From Roseateles saccharophilus (GTDB lineage: Bacteria > Pseudomonadota > Gammaproteobacteria > Burkholderiales > Burkholderiaceae_C), in assembly GCF_004342485.1 (NCBI RefSeq), contig NZ_SMBU01000025.1, positions 1-64,000 on the forward strand: 64,000 nt of DNA, given 5' to 3'. Each line of letters begins with the position of its first letter. Within the stretch, counting starts at the first letter, position 1. This document shows, in pieces, positions 17,896 through 28,820 of this stretch. The translations under genes were made by a program, and so were the position numbers. The notes under the pieces are model-generated. The model was not told the origin of the DNA, ran no database searches, and saw nothing but the letters and a program-made list of their open reading frames with translations.

Positions 17896-17966
17896 GTGGA
17901 ACTGGCTTTGCCAGGCCACTGGGTGCGCCCCCTTGAGGGGGAGCGCCGAAGGCGCTACGGGGGTGG
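17896..17966. repeat. Stop-proximal GC-rich repeat element, copy 1
   Basis: This intergenic element lies between fabZ and lpxA. It contains GGCTTTGCC, a CCCCC/GGGGG inverted repeat, GCGCCGAAGGCGC and a terminal GGGGGTGG that ends about five bases from the fabZ stop. A second copy with the same block order is at 61511-61582. It can fold into GC-rich hairpins within the fabZ-lpxA transcript. Confidence 0.8.
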
Positions 17967-17970
17967 GCGG

Positions 17971-18438
17971 TCATGCCTCGATACGGCGCATCGTGCACAT
18001 CAGTTCGGCCTCGGCGGCGACCTGATCGCCCACCAGGGCCTTGGCGGCGAACTTGTAGATGCCGGCCTTGGAACGCCCCAGCGTCACCTCCAGAACCAGC
18101 TGGTCGCCCGGCTCGACGGGCCGCTTGAAGCGTGCGCCGTCGATGCCGGCGAAATAGACCACCGACTTCTCGTCCAGCACGATGTCCATGGTCTCGATGG
18201 CCAGCAGCGTCGCGGCCTGGGCCAGGGCTTCGAGCACGAGCACGCCCGGCATGACGGGGCGATGCGGGAAGTGGCCGAGGAAGAAGGGCTCGTTGATCGA
18301 GACGTTCTTGACCGCGCGGATGCGCTCGCCCTTGATCAGCTCGACGACGCGGTCCACCAGCAGGATGGGATAGCGGTGCGGCAGGCGCTTCAGGATTTCG
18401 TGGATGTCCATGGTGATCGGGGTCGTCGTCTCAGTCAT
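17971..18438 (-). CDS. fabZ: 3-hydroxyacyl-ACP dehydratase FabZ
   Basis: This hot-dog fold enzyme dehydrates beta-hydroxyacyl-ACP during fatty-acid elongation and competes with LpxA for hydroxyacyl-ACP, which explains its place in the lipid A cluster. The 155-residue chain has [10 protein letters not shown], then the catalytic His56 ([14 protein letters not shown]) and Glu70. Its ATG overlaps the lpxD stop by four bases. Confidence 0.98.
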   Translation of the reverse strand: MTETTTPITMDIHEILKRLPHRYPILLVDRVVELIKGERIRAVKNVSINEPFFLGHFPHRPVMPGVLVLEALAQAATLLAIETMDIVLDEKSVVYFAGIDGARFKRPVEPGDQLVLEVTLGRSKAGIYKFAAKALVGDQVAAEAELMCTMRRIEA

Positions 18439-19463
18439 TTCTTTTCCAGGTCGCGCACACGCTCACGCAGGGTCGAGAGCTGGCGCAGCGTGGCCGCGTT
18501 CTTTTGCCAGCTCGAATTCTCTTCGAAGGGATAGGGGCCGCTGTAGACACCTGGCGCACTGATGCTGCGCGTCACGGTCGTCGCGGCCGAGATGTGCACA
18601 CCATCCACGATGGTCAGGTGGCCGATGATGTTGGCCGCGCCGCCGATGGTGCAGTTCGCGCCGATGCGCGTCGAGCCCGCCACCGCCGCGCAGCCGGCCA
18701 TGGCCGTGTTGCGGCCGATGTGCACGTTGTGGGCGATCTGGATCAGGTTGTCGAGCTTCACCCCGTCCTCGATGACGGTGTCGGCGAGCGCGCCGCGGTC
18801 GATGCAGGTGTTGGCGCCGATCTCGACGTCGTCGCCGATGGCGACATTGCCCAACTGCTCGATCTTCACGTAGCCCTGTTTGGACGGCGCGAAGCCGAAG
18901 CCGTCCGCGCCGATGACGACGCCGCTGTGCACGATGCCGCGGGCACCGATGCGGCAACCATGGCCGAGCACGACGCGCGGCGCGAGGCGTGTGCCCTCGC
19001 CGACCACGGCGCCGCGCTCGACGACGCAGTGCGCGCCGATGCGCGCGCCGTCGCCGATGACGGCGCCGGCCTCGATGACGGCCAGCGGGCCGATCTCGAC
19101 GCCCTGGCCCAGCCTCGCCTCGGGCGACACGATGGCGCTGGGGTGCACGCCGGCCACGGAAGCCGGGCGCGTGCGCGCCGCCCACCACTGTGTCAGGCGC
19201 GCGAAGTAGAGGTAGGGGTCGGGCGTGACGATGGCCGCCCCCCGGGCCGCCGCCGCCTCGGCCAGCGAGGGCGCGACGATGACGCAGGCTGCGCGCGTCG
19301 TCGCGAGCTGGCCCTGGTAGCGGGGGTTGGAGAGGAAGCTGATGCCCTCCTCGCCGGCCTCGTCGAGCGGCGCGATGGCGGAGATGCGGATGTCGGCCCC
19401 ACCAAGCAAATCGCCGCCCAAGGCGGCGATCAGCTCGGCAAGCGTGACGGGCGTGCTGCCCAT
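18435..19463 (-). CDS. lpxD: UDP-3-O-acylglucosamine N-acyltransferase
   Basis: It adds the second hydroxyacyl chain to the lipid A precursor. The 342-residue protein has an N-terminal uridine-binding domain (about 1-105), a left-handed beta-helix (about 108-300) with catalytic His245 in [10 protein letters not shown], and a C-terminal helical tail ([11 protein letters not shown]). The start was set at the ATG at 19463, five bases after the skp stop. Upstream in-frame sequence is Arg-rich and not conserved. Confidence 0.97.
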   Translation of the reverse strand: MGSTPVTLAELIAALGGDLLGGADIRISAIAPLDEAGEEGISFLSNPRYQGQLATTRAACVIVAPSLAEAAAARGAAIVTPDPYLYFARLTQWWAARTRPASVAGVHPSAIVSPEARLGQGVEIGPLAVIEAGAVIGDGARIGAHCVVERGAVVGEGTRLAPRVVLGHGCRIGARGIVHSGVVIGADGFGFAPSKQGYVKIEQLGNVAIGDDVEIGANTCIDRGALADTVIEDGVKLDNLIQIAHNVHIGRNTAMAGCAAVAGSTRIGANCTIGGAANIIGHLTIVDGVHISAATTVTRSISAPGVYSGPYPFEENSSWQKNAATLRQLSTLRERVRDLEKK

Positions 19464-19468
19464 CGGCG

Positions 19469-19978
19469 TCACTTCTGCGCGTTCAGCGCGTCGATCACCT
19501 TCTTCGTGATGTCGACACGCGGGCTGAAGTGGATCGCGTCCTGCAGGATCAGGTCGTACTTCTCGTTGTCGAAGATCTGCTTGATGACGCGGTTGGCCTT
19601 CTCGACCACGGCCGACAGCTCTTCGTTCTTGCGCTGGGTCAGGTCTTCCTGCCACTCGCGCTTCTTGCGCTGCAGGTCACGGTCCTGCTCGACGATGTCG
19701 CGCTGGCGGCGGTTGCGCTCGGCTTCGGGCAGCGTGGGCGCGTCCTTCTCGAGCTTGTCGGCTGCGCCGCGCAGCTTGGCTTCCAGGTCGCGCAGGTCCT
19801 TCTCGCGCTTGCCGAACTCGGCTTCCAGCTTGACCTGGGCGGCCTTGGCCAGATTGGCCTCGCGCAGCACGCGCTCGCTGTTGACGTAGCCGATCTTCAG
19901 TTCCTGGGCTTGCACGGCCGAGGTGGCCACCATCATCGAAGCGGCCAGGGCCACCGATTGCAAGAGCTTGCTCATCAT
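19469..19978 (-). CDS. skp: Periplasmic chaperone Skp/OmpH
   Basis: This secreted trimeric chaperone holds unfolded outer-membrane proteins on their way to BamA. The 169-residue precursor has a signal peptide ending at VQAQ, near 24. A short beta segment ([12 protein letters not shown]) and a long charged coiled coil (about 45-130) form the tentacles. It follows bamA with a one-base overlap (TGATG). A second Met at position 2 is an equally possible start. Confidence 0.95.
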   Translation of the reverse strand: MMSKLLQSVALAASMMVATSAVQAQELKIGYVNSERVLREANLAKAAQVKLEAEFGKREKDLRDLEAKLRGAADKLEKDAPTLPEAERNRRQRDIVEQDRDLQRKKREWQEDLTQRKNEELSAVVEKANRVIKQIFDNEKYDLILQDAIHFSPRVDITKKVIDALNAQK

Positions 19979-22299
19979 CAGAATGCAGTCCCGATCTGGA
20001 ATTGGAATTTCTCGATTCTATCCGTGGGTTCCTTGCGGATGGGCTTGCCATAGCTCAGGCGCAGCGGGCCCATCGGCGAGATCCACGACAGGCCCACGCC
20101 CGCCGACACGCGGATGCTGTCGAATTTCAGCTTCTCCTGGGCGCCCCAGACATTGCCGGCGTCGACGAAACCGAAGATGCGGAAGCTCTTGTCGTTGCCG
20201 CTGCCGGGCACCGGCAAGTAGAGCTCGGCATTGGTGTTGAAGCGCCGATTGCCGCCGGTGTAGGAGCCGGTCACGTCGACCGGGCCGAGCGAGCCGGCCT
20301 CGAAGACGCGCACCGAACCCAGGCCGCCACCATAGAAGTTCTTGAAGATGGGATAGGGCTTGCCGCCCAGGCCCACGCCCCAGCCGAGTTCGCTGTTGAC
20401 GCCCAACGTGATCTTGTTCGTGATGTCGAAGTATTGCTGGTATTGCAGGTTCAGGCGCGCGAACTGCGCATCGCCCAGCGGGCTGACTTCGAGGTTGACG
20501 CGCTGGTAGCGACCCTTCAGCGGCGAAATGATGCTGTCGCGGCTGTCGCGCTGCCAGCCCGCGGTCAGCGGGATGGAGTAGCTGTGCTGGCCGAACTGGT
20601 TGACGTACAGCAGATAGCTGTTGGGCAGGCCTCTGGAGGTTGTGATGTCGGTCTGCTCGTAGCCGGCACCGAAGAAGACCGTGTCGACCTCGGAGAAGGG
20701 TACGCCGAAGCGCACGGCACCACCCTTGGTGATGTACTCGTAGGTTTCGCCCAGCGTGTTGATCGGACGGGTCGTGCGGAAGAACAGGTCCACCGCCCGC
20801 GACACGCCGTCCACGGTGAAGTAGGGGTCCACCGTGCTGACCTGCAACTGCCGGCCGGTACGCGCCGTCGAGATGTCGACGCCCAGGTAGTTGCCCGAGC
20901 CAAAGACGTTGTCCTGGCGGATGGAGCCGGTGAAGGAGAGCTTCTGCTGGCTGGAGTAGCCGGCACCGACGGTGATGGCGCCGGTGGGGCGCTCGACGAC
21001 GGTCAGGATCACGTCGACCTGGTCCTGGGCGCCCGGCACCTCCTGGGTGTCGATGGTGACTTCCTTGTCCTTGAAGTAGCCCAGGCGCTCGACGCGGTCG
21101 CGCGAGGCCTTGATCTTCTGGCCGTCGTACCAGGCCGCCTCGAACTGGCGGAACTCGCGGCGGATCACCTCGTCGCGCGTGCGCGAGTTGCCCGAGATGA
21201 TGACCTTGCGCACATAGACGCGGCGCTGCGGCTCGGCGATGAAGGTGACGACGACCTGGCCGGTGGCGCGGTCGATATCGGGCTTGCTGTCGACGCGGGC
21301 GAAGGCATAGCCATAGGTGCCGAACAGGTCGCTGAAGGCGCGCGTGGTGTTCGCGACCGACTCGCCGTTGTAGGACTGGCCGGGCTTCATGAACACGAGG
21401 TGCTTGAAGTCCTCCTCGCGGCCCAGGTAGTCGCCCTCGAGCTTCACACCGGTGACGGTATAGGGCTGGCCCTCGCTGACGGTGATGGCGATGCTGATGC
21501 TCTGCTTGTCCGGCGAGATGGTCACCTGCGTGGAGGTGACGTTGAACTCGAGGTAGCCGCGGTTCAGGTAGTAGCTGCGGATGGTCTCCAGGTCCGCGTT
21601 CAGCTTGGCGCGCGAATAGCGGTCGGTCTTCGTGTACCAGGTCAGCCAGCCGGTGGTGGTCTGCTCCAGCAGGCCCAGCAGCGTGCTCTCGGAGAACACC
21701 TTCGAGCCGAGGATGCGGATCTCGGCGATCTTGGCCGGCTCGCCTTCGGTCACGTTGAAGCTGACGTTGACGCGGTTGCGCTCGATCGGCGTGATCGTCG
21801 TCGTGACCTCGGCGCCGTAGAGGCTGCGCGTCAGGTATTGCCGCTTGAGCTCCTGCTCGGCGCGGTCGGCCAGGGCCTTGTCGAAGGGCTTGCCCTCGCC
21901 GATGCCGACGTCCTTCAGCGACTTGGACAGCGCTTCGGTATCGAACTCCTTCAGGCCGACGAAGTTGACGTTGGCAATGATGGGGCGCTCGTCGATGATG
22001 ACGACGACCGCATCGCCCTCGATGCTGATGCGCACGTCCTTGAAGAGGCCGGTCGCGAACAGCGCGCGCAGCGCGGCGGCGCCCTTCTCATCGTTGTAGG
22101 TGTCGCCGATGCGAAAGGGCAGCGACGCGAACACGGTACCCGGGTCGGTGCGCTGCAGGCCTTCGACGCGGATGTCCTTCAGCACGAAGGGATCGACGGC
22201 CCAGGCCAGCCCCGACTGGAACATCCCCGTGAGAGCCAAAGCCAGGAGACCGAGGCGGGAGGGGCGATGCTTCGCTCCCGAACTGTGGAAAGAGGACAT
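19978..22299 (-). CDS. bamA: Outer-membrane assembly factor BamA
   Basis: This is the central subunit of the BAM complex, which inserts beta-barrel proteins into the outer membrane. The 773-residue precursor has a signal peptide (cleavage near LAWA). Five POTRA repeats span about 30-430, the first starting FVLKDIRVEGLQRTDPGTVF. A 16-strand barrel ends in a C-terminal Phe. The start at 22299 gives a normal signal sequence; an upstream in-frame ATG at 22344 would overlap rseP by 29 bases. Partners BamB and BamD are encoded elsewhere in the window. Confidence 0.97.
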   Translation of the reverse strand: MSSFHSSGAKHRPSRLGLLALALTGMFQSGLAWAVDPFVLKDIRVEGLQRTDPGTVFASLPFRIGDTYNDEKGAAALRALFATGLFKDVRISIEGDAVVVIIDERPIIANVNFVGLKEFDTEALSKSLKDVGIGEGKPFDKALADRAEQELKRQYLTRSLYGAEVTTTITPIERNRVNVSFNVTEGEPAKIAEIRILGSKVFSESTLLGLLEQTTTGWLTWYTKTDRYSRAKLNADLETIRSYYLNRGYLEFNVTSTQVTISPDKQSISIAITVSEGQPYTVTGVKLEGDYLGREEDFKHLVFMKPGQSYNGESVANTTRAFSDLFGTYGYAFARVDSKPDIDRATGQVVVTFIAEPQRRVYVRKVIISGNSRTRDEVIRREFRQFEAAWYDGQKIKASRDRVERLGYFKDKEVTIDTQEVPGAQDQVDVILTVVERPTGAITVGAGYSSQQKLSFTGSIRQDNVFGSGNYLGVDISTARTGRQLQVSTVDPYFTVDGVSRAVDLFFRTTRPINTLGETYEYITKGGAVRFGVPFSEVDTVFFGAGYEQTDITTSRGLPNSYLLYVNQFGQHSYSIPLTAGWQRDSRDSIISPLKGRYQRVNLEVSPLGDAQFARLNLQYQQYFDITNKITLGVNSELGWGVGLGGKPYPIFKNFYGGGLGSVRVFEAGSLGPVDVTGSYTGGNRRFNTNAELYLPVPGSGNDKSFRIFGFVDAGNVWGAQEKLKFDSIRVSAGVGLSWISPMGPLRLSYGKPIRKEPTDRIEKFQFQIGTAF

Positions 22300-22315
22300 G
22301 CGAGACAGGGGGAGT

Positions 22316-23686
22316 TCAGTGCCAGCCCGCGAAGCGGGAGACAAGGTCGTTGGAAAGGGCCAAGGCCATCATCAGCATCAGGATCAGCGCGCCTGCGCGC
22401 TGCAGTTGCCGTTGCCACCATTCAGGGACGGGGCGGCCACTCAGACCCTCGAAAAGATGATACATGAGGTGCCCGCCGTCGAGCATCGGCAGCGGCAGCA
22501 GGTTCAACACCGCCAGGCTCATCGAGATGCGCGCCAGGAAGTCGAGGAAGGGCGTGATGCCCGCGCGCGCCGACTGGCCGGCATAGTCCGCGATCGCCAG
22601 CGGGCCGCTGAGGTTCTTCACCGAGGCCTCGCCGACGAGGATGCGGCCGAGCAGCCGCACCGTCGTGGCGGCCATGTCCCAGCTCTGCGCGACGCCCGAC
22701 CACAGCCCGTCCGCGAAGCCCCGGCTGACCAGCACGCGCTCGGGCGGCGAGCCGACATAGACCTCCAGCCGCGCGACCAGGCCACCGGCCTCCTGCAGCA
22801 GGCGCGGCGTGACGTCGAGCTCGACGACCTGGCCCGCGCGCTCGACGCGCCAGGCCATGTGGCGCGGCTGCCCGCCGTCGTGGGCATTGCGGATCGCATC
22901 GCGCAGCTGGCCGGCATCCTGGATCGCGCGGCCGTCGATGCTGAGCACGCGATCGCCCGCCACCAGCCCGGCCTTGGCGCCCGCGCCATCGGGCGTCACG
23001 CGGCTGATGAGGGGCGCCTGCAGCGGGTTCAGGCCGATCTCGGCGAACAGCTGTGCGTCGGGCGCGCGGCCGGCCAGGCGCTCGACATCCAGCCTGACAC
23101 TGTGCGAGCCGTGGCCCTGGGCGTCGGTGACGGTCAGCTGCAGGCCCTCGCCCAGCGCCTGGGCGCGCGCGACCGCGGCGCTCAGCGCCGGCAGGGATTC
23201 GACGTCCTGCCATTGCTGGCCGTCTGGCGACACGGCGCGCACCCAGTCGCCGGCCTGCAGCCCGGCCCGCTCGGCCAGCGAACCGGACGCCGGCGTGCCG
23301 AGCAGCGGCTTGGGCACCTCGGTGCCCAGCCAGGCGACGACGGCGAACAGAAGAATCGCCAGCAGCCAGTTCGCCGCCGGCCCGGCCGCGACGATGGCGG
23401 CGCGCTGGTGCAACGGCCTCTGGCCGAAGGCCTGCTCGCGCTGCTGCTCCGGCACCGGGCCGTCGCGCTCGTCCAGCATGCGCACATAGCCGCCCAGCGG
23501 CAGCGCGCTGAGCGTGAACTCGGTGCCGTCGCGGCCGACACGCCGCCACAGCACGCGGCCGAAGCCGATCGAGAAGCGCAGCACCTTGACGCCGCAGGCC
23601 CGCGCCACGCGATAGTGGCCCCATTCATGCACGGCGATCAGCACCGCGATCGCGAACAAAAATGGCGGCAGGTCCGCAAGGCTCAT
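22316..23686 (-). CDS. rseP: Site-2 protease RseP
   Basis: This intramembrane zinc protease cleaves the anti-sigma factor RseA to release sigma-E under envelope stress. The 456-residue chain has the HExxH motif in the first membrane helix (VHEWGH, His20-Glu21-His24). Two PDZ domains span about 115-300 and a late MLDGGHL supplies Asp403. At least four membrane segments are visible. Its ATG overlaps the dxr stop by four bases. Placement just before bamA links sigma-E control to outer-membrane assembly. Confidence 0.96.
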   Translation of the reverse strand: MSLADLPPFLFAIAVLIAVHEWGHYRVARACGVKVLRFSIGFGRVLWRRVGRDGTEFTLSALPLGGYVRMLDERDGPVPEQQREQAFGQRPLHQRAAIVAAGPAANWLLAILLFAVVAWLGTEVPKPLLGTPASGSLAERAGLQAGDWVRAVSPDGQQWQDVESLPALSAAVARAQALGEGLQLTVTDAQGHGSHSVRLDVERLAGRAPDAQLFAEIGLNPLQAPLISRVTPDGAGAKAGLVAGDRVLSIDGRAIQDAGQLRDAIRNAHDGGQPRHMAWRVERAGQVVELDVTPRLLQEAGGLVARLEVYVGSPPERVLVSRGFADGLWSGVAQSWDMAATTVRLLGRILVGEASVKNLSGPLAIADYAGQSARAGITPFLDFLARISMSLAVLNLLPLPMLDGGHLMYHLFEGLSGRPVPEWWQRQLQRAGALILMLMMALALSNDLVSRFAGWH

Positions 23687-24849
23687 ACGAGGCGCCGCGC
23701 GTGATCGCGGGTGCGGGCGTCGAGGTCCAGCAGGGACTCGATGCTGCCGCAGTCGCCCGGCTGCACGTCGGCCAGGCATTGCGAGTTGATCGCATGGATG
23801 CGGTCGAAGCGCAGCCGACCGTTCAGGAAGGCGTCCACCGCCACCTCGTTGGCCGCGTTCAGCACCGTGGTCGTGCCCTCCGGGCCACGCAGCGCCTGCC
23901 AGGACAGGTGCAGGCCGGGGAAGCGGACTGCATCGGCTTCCTCGAACGTGAGGCTGGGCGTGGTCAGCAGGTCGAGCCGGCTGGCGCCCGAGGTGATGCG
24001 CTCGGGGAAGGACAGGCCGTAGGCGATGGGCACGCGCATGTCGGGCGTGCCGAGCTGGGCCAGCACCGACTGGTCACGGCAGACCACCATCGAATGGATG
24101 ATGCTCTGCGGGTGGATCAGCACCTTGATTTGCTCGGGCGTGAGGTTGAACAGCCAGCGCGCCTCGATGACCTCGAGGGCTTTGTTCATCATCGTCGCCG
24201 AGTCGACCGAGATCTTGCGGCCCATGACCCAATTGGGGTGGGCGCAGGCCTGGTCGGGCGTCACGTCGGCCAGGGTCTTCGGGTCGCGCTGGCGAAAGGG
24301 GCCGCCGGAGGCCGTCAGCACGATGTGATCGATACGCTCGTGCCAGGTCGCGCGGTCCTCGGGCAGGCACTGGAAGATGGCCGAGTGCTCGCTGTCGATG
24401 GGCAGCAGCGTGGCGCCGCCCTCCTCCACTGCATGCATGAACAAGGCGCCGCCGACGACGATGGCCTCCTTGTTGGCCAACAGCAGGCGCTTGCCGGCGC
24501 GGGCCGCGGCAATGGCCGGCGCGAGGCCGGCGGCACCGACGATGGCCGCCATCACCGTGTCGACGTCCGGATGGGCGGCGACCTCCGCCAGCGCCGCGGC
24601 GCCGTCCAGCACCTCGGTGCGACAGCCCGCCTCGCGCAGGCGCTCGCGCAGCCGGGCGGCGGCTTCGCGCCCGGGCATGGCGGCAAAGCGCGGCTGCCAG
24701 GCCAGGCACTGGGCCAGCAGTTCGTCGACGCGGCTCATCGCGCTCAACGCGACGACCTCATAGCGATCGGGGTGGCGCGCGAGGACGTCCAGCGTGTTGA
24801 CGCCGATGGAGCCGGTCGAGCCCAGCACGCAAACACGTTGGCGATTCAT
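23683..24849 (-). CDS. dxr: 1-deoxy-D-xylulose-5-phosphate reductoisomerase
   Basis: It converts DXP to MEP using NADPH, the first committed step of the non-mevalonate isoprenoid pathway. The 388-residue protein has the NADPH loop GSTGSIG at 10-16, LLANKEA, the metal site [10 protein letters not shown] and the flexible loop NPKWVMG-like NWVMGRKIS. It overlaps cdsA by four bases. Its product feeds UppS, encoded two genes upstream, and IspG, encoded in the second cluster. Confidence 0.98.
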   Translation of the reverse strand: MNRQRVCVLGSTGSIGVNTLDVLARHPDRYEVVALSAMSRVDELLAQCLAWQPRFAAMPGREAAARLRERLREAGCRTEVLDGAAALAEVAAHPDVDTVMAAIVGAAGLAPAIAAARAGKRLLLANKEAIVVGGALFMHAVEEGGATLLPIDSEHSAIFQCLPEDRATWHERIDHIVLTASGGPFRQRDPKTLADVTPDQACAHPNWVMGRKISVDSATMMNKALEVIEARWLFNLTPEQIKVLIHPQSIIHSMVVCRDQSVLAQLGTPDMRVPIAYGLSFPERITSGASRLDLLTTPSLTFEEADAVRFPGLHLSWQALRGPEGTTTVLNAANEVAVDAFLNGRLRFDRIHAINSQCLADVQPGDCGSIESLLDLDARTRDHARRLV

Positions 24850-25682
24850 AGGCTGATGAGGGCAAGGGCCAGCGGGAACACCGGCAGCAGCGCGTCGATA
24901 CGGTCCAGCACGCCACCATGGCCGGGCAGCAGCCCGCTGCTGTCCTTGGCGCCGACGGCGCGCTTGACGAGGGATTCGAACAGATCGCCGACGACGCTCA
25001 TCGCGGCGAGGAAGACCAGGGCCAGCAGCGACACGACGCCATGACGCTGCACCAGCAGCGTGTAGAGGCTGGGCGAGTCGACGGCGAAGCGCAGGTCGAT
25101 GACATGGACCCAGGTGAAGCCCAGCAGGATGACGCCGGCGAGGCCGCCCCACACGCCTTCCCAGCTCTTGCCCGGGCTGATGGCCGGCGCGAGCTTGCGT
25201 TTGCCGAAGGCGCGGCCGCAGAAATAGGCGGCGATGTCGGCCATCCAGACCAGGCAGAAGACCGACAGGATGAAGTTGATGCCATGCACCTTGGCCTGCA
25301 CGATGGCCAGCCAGGCGCCCCAGAGCAGCAGCGCACCGAGGGCCAGGCGCCCGCCGCGGGCGATCCGCGGCCAGCCCGCAGGGCCGGCGCGCAGCGCATA
25401 GGCGCCACCCAGCACCCAGACCAGGCTGGCCAGCGACCAGACCCAGGAGGGCGGCGCGTTCAGGCCGCCGATCAGCAGAGTCCAGACGCAGGCCAGGGCC
25501 AGGGCCACGCCGGCCGAGATGGCGCCGGTGCCGGGCAGGCCGTTGAGCCGCGCCCACTCCCAGCCGGCCGCGCCCATCATCGCGACGGTGACCCAGGCGA
25601 AGGGCCAGGGGGAGGCCTGGAACAGCACCGGCAGCAGGACGGCCAGCAGCACGACGGCGGTGATAACGCGGGTCTTCAGCAT
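24846..25682 (-). CDS. cdsA: Phosphatidate cytidylyltransferase
   Basis: This integral membrane enzyme makes CDP-diacylglycerol from phosphatidic acid and CTP. The 278-residue chain has about eight hydrophobic segments. The C-terminal family signature around [37 protein letters not shown] contains the metal-binding acidic residues. The ATG at 25682 is preceded by the uppS stop 13 bases upstream. Confidence 0.97.
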   Translation of the reverse strand: MLKTRVITAVVLLAVLLPVLFQASPWPFAWVTVAMMGAAGWEWARLNGLPGTGAISAGVALALACVWTLLIGGLNAPPSWVWSLASLVWVLGGAYALRAGPAGWPRIARGGRLALGALLLWGAWLAIVQAKVHGINFILSVFCLVWMADIAAYFCGRAFGKRKLAPAISPGKSWEGVWGGLAGVILLGFTWVHVIDLRFAVDSPSLYTLLVQRHGVVSLLALVFLAAMSVVGDLFESLVKRAVGAKDSSGLLPGHGGVLDRIDALLPVFPLALALISL

Positions 25683-25695
25683 GGGTTGCCTGTTC

Positions 25696-26433
25696 TCAGG
25701 CCGCAGCCGGTGCTTCCTTGACGCCGCCGAAGCGGCGGTCGCGCTCGTGGAAGGCCGCGATGGCCGCGTCGAGTTCGCGCTCGCCGAACTCGGGCCACAG
25801 GCAGTCCGAGAACACGAATTCGGTGTACGCCGCCTGCCAGAGCAGGAAGTTGCTGATGCGCACCTCGCCGCCGGTGCGGATAAAGAGGTCGGGATCGGGC
25901 GCATAGCTCATGGCCATGAATTCCGACAGCCTGGCCTCGGTCAGTTCCGCGGCCGGCACGCCGGCCTCGATGGCCTTCCTGCAGGCCTGCACGATGTCCC
26001 AGCGGCCACCATAGTTGAAGGCGACGTTGAGCGTCAGCCTGGTGTTGTGCAGCGTGCTGCTCTCCGCCTCGTTCCAGGCGTTGCGCAGCTTGTCGGAGAC
26101 GGCGTCGCGGTCGCCGACGATGCGGATGCGCACGCCCATCGCGCCCATCTTGGCGAGATAGCGGCTCACGGCGGCCAGCACCAGGCCCATCAGGCCCGAG
26201 ACCTCGTCGCTGGGACGCTTCCAGTTCTCGCTGGAGAAGGCGAAGACGGTGAGGTATTCGATGTCGCGGGCGATGCAGGCCTGCACCACCTTGACAAGCG
26301 AGTCCACGCCCGCCTTGTGGCCGAAGAAGCGCGGCAGGAAGCGCTTCTTGGCCCAGCGGCCATTGCCATCCATGACGATGGCGACATGGCGCGGCGGCGC
26401 CGGGCGGTCCTGCGCCATGGGCAGCGCGCTCAA
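25696..26433 (-). CDS. uppS: Undecaprenyl diphosphate synthase
   Basis: This cis-prenyltransferase builds the C55 lipid carrier for peptidoglycan and O-antigen. The 245-residue length is typical. Catalytic Asp22 lies in [32 protein letters not shown] and the C-terminal [19 protein letters not shown] all match the family. It overlaps frr by four bases and precedes cdsA. Confidence 0.98.
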   Translation of the reverse strand: MSALPMAQDRPAPPRHVAIVMDGNGRWAKKRFLPRFFGHKAGVDSLVKVVQACIARDIEYLTVFAFSSENWKRPSDEVSGLMGLVLAAVSRYLAKMGAMGVRIRIVGDRDAVSDKLRNAWNEAESSTLHNTRLTLNVAFNYGGRWDIVQACRKAIEAGVPAAELTEARLSEFMAMSYAPDPDLFIRTGGEVRISNFLLWQAAYTEFVFSDCLWPEFGERELDAAIAAFHERDRRFGGVKEAPAAA

Positions 26434-26990
26434 ACCGCCAGGATCTCGGCTTCCTTGGCCGAGATCAGCTTGTCGATCTCGGCGATCACGCGGTCGGTGA
26501 GCTTCTGCACGTCGTCGAGGCTGCGGCGCTCTTCGTCCTCGCCGATTTCCTTGTCCTTCAGCAGCTTCTTGGCATGCTCGTTAGCGTCGCGGCGCAGATT
26601 GCGCACCGCCACCTTGGCATCCTCGCCGGCATTGCGCACGACCTTGGTCAAGTCCTTGCGGCGCTCCTCGGTCAGCGGCGGCATCGGCACGCGGATCAGG
26701 TCGCCCTGGCTCGCCGGGTTCAGGCCCAGGTCGCTCTCGCGGATGGCCTTCTCGATCTTGGCGCCCATGCCCTTTTCCCAGGGCTGGACGGAGATGGTGC
26801 GCGCGTCCAGCAGCGTCACATTGGCCACCTGCGAGATGGGCACCATGGAGCCGTAGTAGTCGACGCTGACCTGGTCGAGCAGGCCCGGGTGGGCGCGACC
26901 GGTGCGGATCTTCTGCAGTTCGCCCTTCAGCGACTCGACCGACTTGGCCATCTTGGCCTCGGCGTTCTTCTTGATGTCGGCAATGCTCAT
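26430..26990 (-). CDS. frr: Ribosome recycling factor
   Basis: It splits post-termination ribosomes together with EF-G. The 186-residue tRNA-shaped protein matches the family throughout ([35 protein letters not shown]). The start at 26990 has a good Shine-Dalgarno (GGAAACGAAT). It sits between pyrH and uppS. Confidence 0.98.
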   Translation of the reverse strand: MSIADIKKNAEAKMAKSVESLKGELQKIRTGRAHPGLLDQVSVDYYGSMVPISQVANVTLLDARTISVQPWEKGMGAKIEKAIRESDLGLNPASQGDLIRVPMPPLTEERRKDLTKVVRNAGEDAKVAVRNLRRDANEHAKKLLKDKEIGEDEERRSLDDVQKLTDRVIAEIDKLISAKEAEILAV

Positions 26991-27062
26991 ATTCGTTTCC
27001 TTTGCGGGACAGACCACCCGAGCGACAGCGAGTAGCTCTGTCCCCAACTGACTTGAACTGAT

Positions 27063-27773
27063 TTAAACGTGCACCAGCGTGCCTTCGTCCTCGCCCTGCA
27101 CCACGCGCCTGAGCGCACCGGGCTTGAAGATGCTGAAGACCTTGATCGGCAGTTTCTGGTCGCGGCACAGCGCGAAGGCGGCGCCGTCCATCACCTGCAG
27201 GTTGCGCGTGATGGCCTCGTCGAAGCTGATGCGCGAATAGCGCGTCGCCTCGGGGTTCTTCTTGGGGTCGGCGGTGTAGACGCCGTCGACCTTGGTGGCC
27301 TTCAACACGATCTCGGCACCGATCTCGGCGCCGCGCAGCGCGGCGGCGGTGTCGGTCGTGAAGAAGGGGTTGCCGGTGCCGGCAGCGAAGACGACGACCT
27401 TGCCCTCTTCGAGGTATTGCAGCGCCTTGGGGCGCACATAGGGCTCGACGACCTGCTCGATGGCGATGGCCGACATCACGCGCGCCGTCATACCTTCCTG
27501 GCGCATCGTGTCGGCCAGGGCCAGGGAGTTCATCACCGTGGCCAGCATGCCCATGTAGTCGGCCGTCGCGCGGTCCATGCCGACCGAGCCGCCCGCCACG
27601 CCGCGGAAGATGTTGCCGCCGCCGATGACGATGGCCACCTCGATGCCCATCTGCGTCACCTCGCGGACCTCCTGCACCATGCGGACGATGGTCGCGCGGT
27701 TGATGCCGTAGGCGTCGTCGCCCATCAGGGCTTCACCGGAGAGTTTGAGCAGGATGCGCTTGTACGCGGGCAT
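27063..27773 (-). CDS. pyrH: UMP kinase
   Basis: This hexameric kinase phosphorylates UMP to UDP and is regulated by GTP and UTP. The 236-residue amino-acid-kinase fold shows [36 protein letters not shown] and [10 protein letters not shown]. An upstream in-frame extension covers a hairpin and is not conserved, so the ATG at 27773 was used. Confidence 0.98.
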   Translation of the reverse strand: MPAYKRILLKLSGEALMGDDAYGINRATIVRMVQEVREVTQMGIEVAIVIGGGNIFRGVAGGSVGMDRATADYMGMLATVMNSLALADTMRQEGMTARVMSAIAIEQVVEPYVRPKALQYLEEGKVVVFAAGTGNPFFTTDTAAALRGAEIGAEIVLKATKVDGVYTADPKKNPEATRYSRISFDEAITRNLQVMDGAAFALCRDQKLPIKVFSIFKPGALRRVVQGEDEGTLVHV

Positions 27774-27817
27774 GGTGTCCTCAGAAATCGGGGGCCTGTC
27801 GGTGGCCCGGAAGTTTA

Positions 27818-27840
27818 AAGGGCGCCAACTTGGCGCCCTT
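27818..27840 (-). terminator. Hairpin between tsf and pyrH
   Basis: AAGGGCGCC and GGCGCCCTT form a strong stem with a 5-nt loop just after the tsf stop. It is followed on the minus strand by only TTTAAA. It probably gives partial termination, reducing pyrH and downstream output relative to rpsB-tsf. Confidence 0.6.
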
Positions 27841-27857
27841 ATCTGTCGCAAGAGTCT

Positions 27858-28751
27858 TTACTGACCCTTTGCAGCCGCCACCTGGGCGGCCACTTCGGCC
27901 GCGAAGTCGTCGACCTTTTTCTCGATGCCTTCGCCGACGACGTAGAGCGTGAAGCCCTTGACCGTCGTGTTGACCGACTTCAGGTAGGCGCCCACGGTCT
28001 GCTTGCCGTCGGCGGCCTTCACGAAGACCTGGTCCAGCAGCGAGACTTCCTTCAGGAACTTCTGCACCGAACCCTCGACCATCTTGGCGACGATGTCGGC
28101 CGGCTTGCCGGATTCGGCAGCCTTCTCGGTGGCGATCTTGCGCTCCTTCTCGACCAACTCGGCCGAGACGTCGGCGCCCGACAGGGCGGCCGGCTTCATC
28201 GCGGCGATGTGCATGGCCACGTCCTTGGCGGCGACGTCGTCACCCTCGAACTCGACGACCACGCCGATGCGGGTGCCGTGCAGATAGGTGGCCAGCTTGC
28301 TGCCGCTGTAGCGCTGGAAGCGGCGGATCGTCATGTTCTCGCCGATCTTGCCGATCAGGCCCTTGCGCACGTCTTCCACCGTCGGGCCGAAGCCTTCCTG
28401 CGCCAGGGGCAGGGCCGACAGGGCGGCCACGTCGGCCGGGTTGTGCTCGGCCACCAGGCCGGCCAGCGCGCCGACGAAGGCCAGGAAGGCGTCGTTCTTC
28501 GAGACGAAGTCGGTCTCGCAGTTGACTTCGATCAGCGCGCCGTTGCCGCCGACGACGGCCGAGGCGACGATGCCTTCGGCGGTGATGCGCGAGGCGGCCT
28601 TGCCGGCCTTGTTGCCCAGCTTGACGCGCAGGATCTCTTCGGCGCGGCCCATGTCGCCGTCGGCCTCGGTCAGTGCCTTCTTGCACTCCATCATCGGGGC
28701 GTCGGTGCGGGCACGCAGTTCGCCCACCATGCTTGCGGTGATAGCAGCCAT
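27858..28751 (-). CDS. tsf: Elongation factor Ts
   Basis: This is the GDP-GTP exchange factor for EF-Tu. The 297-residue chain starts with the UBA-like domain ([19 protein letters not shown], the EF-Ts signature) and continues with [13 protein letters not shown]. Length and motifs are normal. It is cotranscribed with rpsB, separated by a hairpin. Confidence 0.98.
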   Translation of the reverse strand: MAAITASMVGELRARTDAPMMECKKALTEADGDMGRAEEILRVKLGNKAGKAASRITAEGIVASAVVGGNGALIEVNCETDFVSKNDAFLAFVGALAGLVAEHNPADVAALSALPLAQEGFGPTVEDVRKGLIGKIGENMTIRRFQRYSGSKLATYLHGTRIGVVVEFEGDDVAAKDVAMHIAAMKPAALSGADVSAELVEKERKIATEKAAESGKPADIVAKMVEGSVQKFLKEVSLLDQVFVKAADGKQTVGAYLKSVNTTVKGFTLYVVGEGIEKKVDDFAAEVAAQVAAAKGQ

Positions 28752-28776
28752 TTCAGTTCTCCAGATTTCGGTTGGC

Positions 28777-28799
28777 AAAAGGGGCCTCGCGGCCCCTTT
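28777..28799 (-). terminator. Hairpin between rpsB and tsf
   Basis: AAAGGGGCC and GGCCCCTTTT pair around a short loop on the minus strand between the two genes. It resembles an attenuator or partial terminator that would let rpsB exceed tsf. Confidence 0.6.
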
Positions 28800-28820
28800 C
28801 AGATGCAGGGTCGAAAGGGC

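Noticed and set aside
15471-17936. An 821-codon plus-strand open frame across lpxB and lpxA
   Set aside because: It runs antisense through three confirmed genes and through a repeat element, with no recognisable domain.
22300-22344. Extended bamA start at 22344
   Set aside because: It would overlap rseP by 29 bases and put 15 unconserved residues before the signal peptide.
20002-22467. An 821-codon open frame antisense to bamA
   Set aside because: Same cause. The translation has no motif and bamA is complete.
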